From NCBI GenBank assembly GCA_017442445.1, contig JAFRZS010000252.1:1-11884 (forward strand): DNA of 11,884 nucleotides, given 5' to 3'. A program made the translations under genes and the position numbers. How positions within the stretch are numbered: the stretch's first letter is position 1; each line of letters starts with the position of its first letter. This DNA comes from Clostridia bacterium. GTDB lineage: Bacteria; Bacillota; Clostridia; Oscillospirales; Acutalibacteraceae. A model generated the notes under the pieces. That model was not told where the DNA came from. It saw only the letters and a program-made list of their open reading frames with translations, and searched no databases. Shown piece by piece: positions 4,158 to 9,844 of this stretch.

Positions 4158-4493
4158 ATGTTAGAAGCTTTTTTGTATGCATTTTTATTGGGATTTGCTT
4201 TAATCGGTATAATTGCGACAGGATTTTATCTTATATTGCGGATTTACAGTAATTACGAAAACTGTGCATACATAGTCAGACTTTTTGAAGATATGAAAGT
4301 CGATGAAATCGCTGATGTTATCTGCGGTGCGCAGGTAAGAATTATGCTTGGCACAAGTCCGAAAATGAAGGTTTATGTCATTGACTACGGACTTGATAAG
4401 GATAAAAGAGAGTTAGCATCAGGGCTTTGTAGAGGTTACAACAATGTTGAAATTCTTGAAGCTGAACAGTTTCAAAATTTGATGAAGAGGTAA
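4158..4493 (+). CDS. Small membrane-anchored protein of unknown function
   Basis: I do not recognise this 111-aa protein. Residues 4-28 or so (AFLYAFLLGFALIGIIATGFY) form one strong hydrophobic membrane segment. A charged, probably cytoplasmic domain of about 80 aa follows, with KVDEIADVICGAQVRIMLG and KVYVIDYGLDKDKRELASGL, which looks like a compact alpha/beta fold. The ATG at 4158 is preceded by GAGGTGG (4147-4153). Its stop lies 8 nt before the recD2 start, and the recD2 Shine-Dalgarno (GAGG, 4487-4490) is within its last codons, so the two are probably co-expressed and perhaps translationally coupled. Codon use is like that of its operon neighbours. A function tied to RecD2 would be guesswork. 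Confidence 0.78.
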   Translation: MLEAFLYAFLLGFALIGIIATGFYLILRIYSNYENCAYIVRLFEDMKVDEIADVICGAQVRIMLGTSPKMKVYVIDYGLDKDKRELASGLCRGYNNVEILEAEQFQNLMKR

Positions 4494-4501
4494 AGTGCTC
4501 A

Positions 4502-6703
4502 ATGAGTGAGAAAGAAAAGGAAGTTATAAGGGGAACGGTTGAGAGAATATCGTTTCATAATTCCGAAAACGGCTTTACCGTATTAGAGATAATGGGCGAC
4601 GGTCAGATTATTACCGCTGTCGGAATTATCAGTGACATCGCAGAGGGCGAAGGCATTGAAGCGACAGGCTGTTGGGACAGCCACACAAAATACGGTCAGC
4701 AATTTAAAATTGAATCATATGAACGCACCTTGCCTGAAACTGCAGATGAGATTTATAAATATCTTGCATCGGGTGTAATCAAGGGTATAGGCCCGTCAAC
4801 TGCGGAAAAAATCGTAAACATGTTCGGTGCAAGAACTTTTGAGGTAATGGAAAACGAACCCGACGAACTTGCAAGAATCAAGGGGATTTCAAAGGATAAG
4901 GCTGAGCAGATAAGCAAGGTGTTCAAGGAACAACATGCAATCAGGGAAATTATGATTGAGCTGAGCCGTTATTCGATGACGACTCAGGAAATTATAAAAG
5001 CATATAAGGCTTATGGTGAACGCGCTGTTCAGATTATTGAAGAAAATCCGTATGAGCTGTGCGAAACAGTATCCGGAATAAGCTTTGACAGAGCTGAAGC
5101 TATTGCCGAAAGATTGCCCAATCCTCCGAGCTCACATTACAGAATCCGCGCTGGTATTTTATATGTTATCGAGCATAATTTATCAAACGGTCACACCTGC
5201 ATTCCGCGTGACAGACTCTTGAAGCCTTGTGCAGATATGCTTGAAACAAATGAAGATACAATAGATATTATGATAGACGAATTAGCGCAGCAACATATGC
5301 TTGTTCGTGAGGAATTTTCGGGTAGGGAATTTTTATATTTACCTCAAATGCATGAAGCTGAAGGAAGTTCTGCTGTCAGACTCAAGGTTATGACGGAATA
5401 TCCGCCCTTTGGTTGCGGTCCGGATATTTGTGCCGTAGAAAAAGTTGAAAAAGCACTCGGAATAGAATACGAAGAAAATCGAAGACGCGCTATAAAAAGT
5501 GCCCAGGAAAAAGGTCTTCTTATTCTGACAGGCGGTCCCGGTACAGGTAAAACTACAACAATCCGAGGTATAATGCAATTATACGAGGACAACGGAGTAA
5601 AAGTAGTTCTTGCCGCACCTACAGGCAGAGCTGCAAAACGAATGACCGAGGTGACAGGCAAGGAAGCTGTGACTATTCACAGACTTCTTGAAGCGGAATT
5701 TGACGAAAACGATAAAGTTTGTTTCCGCAGAAACAAAAAGAATATGCTTGAAACAGATGCTCTTATAGTGGACGAGCTTTCAATGGTTGATGCGAAATTA
5801 TTTGCAAGTCTTATTGAAGCAGTACCTCTCGGTGCAAGACTCATTATGGTCGGCGACAGTAATCAGTTACCCGCCGTCGGAGCAGGAAATGTTTTGCAAG
5901 ATATGATTCTTGCAGATGCAGTGCCTGTTGTACAGCTCAAAGAGGTTTTCCGTCAGGCTATGGAAAGTCTGATAGTAAAAAATGCCCACCTGATTGTTGA
6001 GGGTGAAAAACCGATATTGAATGTGGTCAACAATGACTTTTTCTTTATGAAGACAAGAAGCGGTATTGAGGTAACAAGGACTGTTGCTCAGCTTTGCGCT
6101 ACAAGACTGCCGAATGCTTACAACTATGACCCATACAGAGATATTCAGGTTATTTGTCCCATGCGTATCGGTGAAACGGGCAGTGTCAATATGAATAAAA
6201 TTCTGCAGAATGTTCTGAATCCTGCTGATGATTTTAAGATTGAAGCCAGAATCGGAAACAAGTTATTCCGTGAGGGTGACAAGGTCATGCAGACAAAAAA
6301 TAATTACGATATCGTATGGATACGGGATGATGAAGAAAGTCAGGGTATCTACAACGGCGATATCGGTGTGATAAGAGAAATTGATGACAGGAGTCAGGAA
6401 ATCATCGTAGAATTTGATGATAAAACCGCAGTTTACGGATATGAAGGTGCGGACGAGCTTGAACTTGCATACGCGGTTACAGTACATAAGAGTCAGGGTA
6501 ACGAATTTGAGGCAGTCATTATGCCTGTCTGGGGTGTGCCCGAGCCGTTGATGTACAGGAATTTACTTTACACAGGAGTAACACGCGCAAAGAATAAAAT
6601 AATATTAGTCGGCAACGAAGCCGAAATTTACAGAATGGTTGAAAACGATAAAAAGACTAAGCGCTTTACGGGCTTTTATGAAATGCTGAAGGGAGGTAAG
6701 TGA
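4502..6703 (+). CDS. recD2: RecD2-type (YrrC-like) ATP-dependent 5'-3' DNA helicase
   Basis: RecD2 is an SF1B helicase acting without RecBC, associated with replication fork maintenance and mismatch or recombinational repair. The protein is 733 aa, normal for the family. An N-terminal OB-like region (about 1-85) precedes helix-hairpin-helix segments (VIKGIGPSTAEKIVNMFG, RIKGISKDKAEQISKVF, VSGISFDRAEAIAERL; about 92-205). The motor then shows Walker A GGPGTGKTTT (344-353), Walker B VDELSMVD (around D424-E425), GDSNQLPAVGAGN (from 451), VFRQA, VHKSQGNEFE (around H662, motif V) and LYTGVTRAKN (around R695, motif VI arginine finger). All key residues are intact. It starts 8 nt after the small membrane protein gene, and its TGA overlaps the next ATG by one base (TGATG), showing tight coupling. 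Confidence 0.96.
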   Translation: MSEKEKEVIRGTVERISFHNSENGFTVLEIMGDGQIITAVGIISDIAEGEGIEATGCWDSHTKYGQQFKIESYERTLPETADEIYKYLASGVIKGIGPSTAEKIVNMFGARTFEVMENEPDELARIKGISKDKAEQISKVFKEQHAIREIMIELSRYSMTTQEIIKAYKAYGERAVQIIEENPYELCETVSGISFDRAEAIAERLPNPPSSHYRIRAGILYVIEHNLSNGHTCIPRDRLLKPCADMLETNEDTIDIMIDELAQQHMLVREEFSGREFLYLPQMHEAEGSSAVRLKVMTEYPPFGCGPDICAVEKVEKALGIEYEENRRRAIKSAQEKGLLILTGGPGTGKTTTIRGIMQLYEDNGVKVVLAAPTGRAAKRMTEVTGKEAVTIHRLLEAEFDENDKVCFRRNKKNMLETDALIVDELSMVDAKLFASLIEAVPLGARLIMVGDSNQLPAVGAGNVLQDMILADAVPVVQLKEVFRQAMESLIVKNAHLIVEGEKPILNVVNNDFFFMKTRSGIEVTRTVAQLCATRLPNAYNYDPYRDIQVICPMRIGETGSVNMNKILQNVLNPADDFKIEARIGNKLFREGDKVMQTKNNYDIVWIRDDEESQGIYNGDIGVIREIDDRSQEIIVEFDDKTAVYGYEGADELELAYAVTVHKSQGNEFEAVIMPVWGVPEPLMYRNLLYTGVTRAKNKIILVGNEAEIYRMVENDKKTKRFTGFYEMLKGGK

Positions 6704-7746
6704 TGGTCGGAGTAAACATTGGTGTTGACCTCGGTACAACATCAGTAATGGTGTATGAAGAAGGCAAGGGAATCGTTATGTCAGAAGCTTCGACACTTGC
6801 TTACAGTACCGAAACAAAAAAGATATTAGCAATCGGTTCAAAAGCATATAATATGATAGGCAGAGCACCCGATTCAATAAAAGTTGTAAGACCCTTGAAA
6901 GACGGAGTTGTTTCTGATTTCACCGCAACAAGACAGTTGCTCGGAAGCTTTTTGCAGAAAATATGTAAAAACAGAGTGTTCAAACCGAATATAGTAATCT
7001 GTGTGCCGTCAGGAATAACTAATCTTGAAAAGCGCACAATTATGGATCTTATAACCTCAGCAGGTGCGGCGAAGGCCTGTATGATAGAAGAACCTTTAGC
7101 GGCGGCAATCGGTGCGGGTGTTGACACCAACGATATCAGAGGCAGAATGGTGGTTGATATCGGCGGAGGTACAACAGATATTGCGGTTGTGACAAAGGGA
7201 GCGATTTCGGTTTCGAAGTCAATCAAGGTTGCGGGAAACTCTTTTGACAGAGCTATCATGCGACAGATTAAAAGAGAAAGAGATATTGTAATCGGTGAAC
7301 TTACCGCAGAGGATATAAAAAAGAGAATCGGTTTTGCTACACTCAATAACGAAGAAATCGGAATAGCCGCAAAAGGTAAGGAATTTCTTACCGGAATGCC
7401 TGTGAATTTTGAAGTTACATCAACAGAGGTTTTTCTCGCAATAAGAGAAAGCCTTGAACAGATTGTAGAAGCAATCAGATCAGTTTTTGAAATGACATTA
7501 CCTGAGCTGACAGCGGATATTTATGACACAGGCATTATCGTTACGGGAGAATCTGCAAAACTCAGAGGAATTGATAAGTATTTTGAAAAACGACTCGGAG
7601 TTAAAACGGTTATCGCAGACGACCCGAAAAACTGTGTTATAAAGGGAACCGGCATAGTATTAAAAAATCCTGAAAAAATGGTTAATTACCATTTCAAGAG
7701 TAGAAATGACATGAAATTTTCCGGAGGTATAGCTAATGGACTATGA
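6703..7746 (+). CDS. mreB: MreB/Mbl-family actin-like protein (divergent)
   Basis: MreB-family proteins form membrane-bound filaments that guide lateral cell-wall synthesis. This one is 347 aa, close to the usual ~335-345. Phosphate-1 motif is DLGTTSVMVY (from D9), connect-1 region RPLKDGVVSDF, then CVPSGITNLEKR, EEPLAAAIGAG, phosphate-2 motif DIGGGTTD (152-159) and the adenosine motif region GIIVTGESAKLRG (from G277). Oddity: the adenosine motif is usually TGGGALL, and here GG-ALL is replaced by ES-AKL. There is also a ~20-aa C-terminal extension ending SGGIANGL. The start is ATG 6703 with GGGAGG at 6691-6696; the in-frame GTG at 6700 is less well spaced. No mreC/mreD lie nearby. It may be a paralogue rather than the main MreB. 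Confidence 0.88.
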   Translation: MVGVNIGVDLGTTSVMVYEEGKGIVMSEASTLAYSTETKKILAIGSKAYNMIGRAPDSIKVVRPLKDGVVSDFTATRQLLGSFLQKICKNRVFKPNIVICVPSGITNLEKRTIMDLITSAGAAKACMIEEPLAAAIGAGVDTNDIRGRMVVDIGGGTTDIAVVTKGAISVSKSIKVAGNSFDRAIMRQIKRERDIVIGELTAEDIKKRIGFATLNNEEIGIAAKGKEFLTGMPVNFEVTSTEVFLAIRESLEQIVEAIRSVFEMTLPELTADIYDTGIIVTGESAKLRGIDKYFEKRLGVKTVIADDPKNCVIKGTGIVLKNPEKMVNYHFKSRNDMKFSGGIANGL

Positions 7747-8296
7747 TAATTTTGATGTATTTGACGAGGGAGTTGCACCCGGCGGACTCAAAAACAGAGC
7801 AGATATAAAATTATTGGTATGCTATATTATAAACAATGTTGACAGACCGATAACAAAAACACAGATAAATGAAGTTATGCTTCAGCAGAGTCTTGCGAAT
7901 TATTTTGAAGTCAATCAGGCAATAACAGAATTACTTGAAGACGGAAACATAGTTGCAGAGCTTGAAGGCGAAGATGAAGTTCTGATGACAACAGAAAAAG
8001 GCAGAGCCGCATCTGAAGTATTGCAGAAGGATATTCCTCTGACCGTCAGAGAAAAAGCAATAAGTGCTGCAACGAGAATTTTACTACGGGCAAGACGCGA
8101 AAGCGAGAATAAAATTGAAATCACAAAACTTGATGTCGGATATAATGTAACATTCACAATTCTTGAAAAAGAAGACGAGCTTATGAAGCTTACTTTGTAT
8201 GTTGCTGATTCAGAACAGGCACAGCAGATAAAAGAACGCTTTCTGGAAGACCCGACAGCACTTTATTCGGTAATAATTTCAACATTAACAGCGTAA
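7736..8296 (+). CDS. DUF4364 family protein
   Basis: DUF4364 proteins are conserved in Clostridia and their biochemical role is not established to my knowledge. This copy is 186 aa, with the characteristic start (DVFDEGVAPGGLKNRADIKL) and a segment, about residues 24-70 (LLVCYIINNVDRPITKTQIN onward), that reads like a winged helix-turn-helix. A beta-rich C-terminal half follows (EITKLDVGYNVTFTILEKED). No membrane segment is seen. The ATG at 7736 has GGAGG at 7723-7727, 8 nt upstream, and lies inside the last codons of the mreB-like gene (11-bp overlap), so the two are translated together. It is the last gene of the operon, before a terminator. A regulatory or DNA-binding role is inferred from the putative wHTH only. 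Confidence 0.85.
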   Translation: MDYDNFDVFDEGVAPGGLKNRADIKLLVCYIINNVDRPITKTQINEVMLQQSLANYFEVNQAITELLEDGNIVAELEGEDEVLMTTEKGRAASEVLQKDIPLTVREKAISAATRILLRARRESENKIEITKLDVGYNVTFTILEKEDELMKLTLYVADSEQAQQIKERFLEDPTALYSVIISTLTA

Positions 8297-8311
8297 GTGA
8301 ATATTAAAAGT

Positions 8312-8357
8312 AATACTCCCTCAGTCAACCTCGCAGTGAAGTGACTGAGGGAGTATT
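8312..8357. terminator. Bidirectional terminator between convergent genes
   Basis: AATACTCCCTCAGTCA (8312-8327) pairs perfectly with TGACTGAGGGAGTATT (8342-8357), a 16-bp stem with a 14-nt loop. On the plus strand TTGATTGTTT follows; on the minus strand ACTTTTAATATT follows. It serves the DUF4364 gene and the convergent S-component gene. Confidence 0.88.
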
Positions 8358-8369
8358 TGATTGTTTATC

Positions 8370-8882
8370 CTATTGTGTTATTTTTTCAATGCGTTTAAGT
8401 AATGATACCAGCGGACAGATAAGCGTACCGCACAAAAGATTGCTGATGCCGTGAATTACATCAAAAGTAAATCCTGCCGCAATCCAAGCGATCATTCCTT
8501 TGAAATCCAGACCAAATACTATTGCCTGAACGGGAGCATAAAGCACACCGAACAAAAAGCCGTGCAAAGCGCAAACAATTATATATATTATAGGTTTAAC
8601 TTTATTCGGCATATTTTTCGGCAGGAGCATCGTGACTCCCCACAGGACAGTCCATACATATAAGTACGGTATCCACCAGGTTGAAAAACCGCCCATGAGA
8701 CCCTCAAGAAAAACATATATATAAATAGGGTAGAGGGCTTTTGCGCGATATACTAAAGTTATCGTCATTATGAGCATACCCAAAAGGTGAATATTGGGTA
8801 ATGCCTGCATCAATACCTTTGAAGCATACATCAATGTGCCGAGCATAGCAAAAACGGCTGTTTCTTTAATGTTAATTTTCAT
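8370..8882 (-). CDS. ECF transporter S component, probably for cobalamin
   Basis: S components are the substrate-binding membrane subunits of energy-coupling factor vitamin transporters. They dock on a shared EcfA/EcfA'/EcfT module, which is not in this window (a group II arrangement). The protein is 170 aa with about six hydrophobic helices: AVFAMLGTLMYASKVLMQAL, LLGMLIMTITLVY, LYPIYIYVFLEGLMGGF, YLYVWTVLWGVTMLL, IIYIIVCALHGFLFGVLYAP and the C-terminal GISNLLCGTLICPLVSLL. Small residues near the first helix fit the S-component/EcfT contact. Its ATG overlaps the stop of the upstream lipoprotein gene by one base (TAATG). Both lie under a cobalamin riboswitch, which is why B12 or a precursor is the inferred substrate. 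The family is fairly sure; the substrate comes from context. Confidence 0.85.
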   Translation of the reverse strand: MKINIKETAVFAMLGTLMYASKVLMQALPNIHLLGMLIMTITLVYRAKALYPIYIYVFLEGLMGGFSTWWIPYLYVWTVLWGVTMLLPKNMPNKVKPIIYIIVCALHGFLFGVLYAPVQAIVFGLDFKGMIAWIAAGFTFDVIHGISNLLCGTLICPLVSLLKRIEKITQ

Positions 8883-9334
8883 TATTCAGCCTTAAATGAA
8901 TACGATGTACCTTCAACTATGTCAGTAGCATCAACGCCTGTCTGTCCGTATTCTCCGTTGACATAGAATGCCCAGTATTTGCCGTCCTTGTCATAATCGA
9001 GTGTAATGCCGTTGACGGTTTTTACATACAAACCGTAAGGTCCTTCTTCGCCTTCAATGAGCTTTAACTCCTGCAAGGCATCACCGACAGTTTTTTTGTC
9101 GGTGCTGATTCTGAACTTTGTTTCCTTAGAGTCTGAATCAACTACCGTGAAATCAAAACTTTTCGCACCCTGACCCAATTCGGTTATTACCGCGGGTGCC
9201 TCTGTTGAGGTGGGAGTGGTAGTTGTCTCCTGAGTGTTGCTGTCGTTACAACCGGTTGCAAACAATGCTATAGCCGCAATAAGCATAATGCAAAGGAAGA
9301 ACGACAACGATTTTTTAAGTCGTGTCATTTTCAT
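8882..9334 (-). CDS. Lipoprotein with DUF4430 (transcobalamin-like C-terminal) domain
   Basis: This is a 150-aa cell-surface lipoprotein, probably a cobalamin-capture partner of the adjacent ECF S component. The N-terminus (MKMTRLKKSLSFFLCIM) is a signal sequence ending in a lipobox-like ATGC, with the Cys about residue 29. A Thr/Pro/Glu-rich linker (to about residue 50) and one DUF4430 domain follow. The domain includes a ubiquitin-like strand pattern, the DALQELKLIEGEEGPYG segment and the hallmark YWAFYVNGEYGQTGVDAT near the end. DUF4430 is related to the C-terminal domain of transcobalamin and intrinsic factor. ATG 9334 is chosen because AAAGGAGA lies 6 nt upstream; a start 13 codons earlier (at 9373) would lie beyond the Shine-Dalgarno and is rejected. 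Confidence 0.88.
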   Translation of the reverse strand: MKMTRLKKSLSFFLCIMLIAAIALFATGCNDSNTQETTTTPTSTEAPAVITELGQGAKSFDFTVVDSDSKETKFRISTDKKTVGDALQELKLIEGEEGPYGLYVKTVNGITLDYDKDGKYWAFYVNGEYGQTGVDATDIVEGTSYSFKAE

Positions 9335-9386
9335 AAATATTCTCCTTTGTTTTTTATTTCTTCCGACCGGCACTCGCAGTCATAAA

Positions 9387-9550
9387 GGAAGTTTTTACAC
9401 GGAAAGTATTCCGACTCGGTGCAACCGATTTCACCTTCTCAAGAAAAACTCAATGGTTTGTCCCCGATTTTGCGGCATCGGGTAGAAATCAGCAATAATG
9501 CATCTTACGGCGACGGGCTCGTGCAGGATTTACACCTGCTTCCATTCCGC
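9387..9550 (-). ncRNA. Cobalamin riboswitch
   Basis: On the minus strand the conserved core is clear: GGAAGCAGGTGTAAATCC (complement of 9526-9543 or so), then GCACGAGCCCGTCGCCGTAA (complement of 9505-9524), a variable peripheral region, and a B12-box-like GAGTCGGAATAC (complement of 9406-9417). GGAAG near the 5' end can pair with CTTCC (complement of 9387-9391) to close the domain. It lies between a good promoter and the DUF4430 lipoprotein gene. Known cobalamin riboswitches turn off uptake genes when B12 is plentiful. I see no clear terminator with a T tract between it and the ATG, so control may be at translation initiation. Confidence 0.9.
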
Positions 9551-9556
9551 AAAAAA

Positions 9557-9585
9557 ATTCTAACACAGCTAATATAATTTTTCAA
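9557..9585 (-). promoter_or_regulatory. Promoter of the cobalamin uptake operon
   Basis: Read on the minus strand: TTGAAA (complement of 9580-9585), 17-nt spacer, TAGAAT (complement of 9557-9562). Transcription would begin near 9550, exactly at the 5' edge of the riboswitch. Confidence 0.85.
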
Positions 9586-9763
9586 GAAAAATTTGCTGTG
9601 ATTTGCATAAAGACTTTTAGTGAAATACAGCAGATAGAATGCTTTGTGTAGATATTGATAAACTTTTTTACAATTGTTGGCAATAGATGCCTTTTTTGTA
9701 TGATGTGTGCAACAAAAATTGTTGAAAATATATCCGTTTTGTGACAAAAAACAAAAACACCCC
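9586..9763. other. Divergent intergenic spacer
   Basis: This AT-rich spacer lies between the divergent B12 operon and surface-protein promoters. Apart from a small hairpin CAACAA-AAA-TTGTTG (9710-9724) I see nothing in it. Short minus-strand frames here have no Shine-Dalgarno and cross the promoters. Confidence 0.45.
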
Positions 9764-9793
9764 TTGACATTTTGCTTAAGATGGTGTTACAAT
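9764..9793 (+). promoter_or_regulatory. Strong promoter of the surface protein gene
   Basis: TTGACA (9764-9769), 18-nt spacer, TACAAT (9788-9793). With start near 9800 it leaves a short 5' UTR ending in AGGAGG (9831-9836), 8 nt before the ATG at 9845. This is an efficient transcription and translation start. Confidence 0.85.
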
Positions 9794-9844
9794 GACTCTG
9801 TACCAAGGTCATGGTGCGAAAAAATTTATTAGGAGGTTTACTCA

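Noticed and set aside
9335..9373. Longer start for the DUF4430 lipoprotein
   Set aside because: The AAAGGAGA lies between this start and the ATG at 9334, and the extra residues (PVGRNKKQRR) spoil the signal peptide.
9679..9697. GGCA-ATAGA-TGCC plus T6 as a terminator
   Set aside because: The stem is only 4 bp, in an AT-rich spacer, with no plus-strand gene ending nearby.
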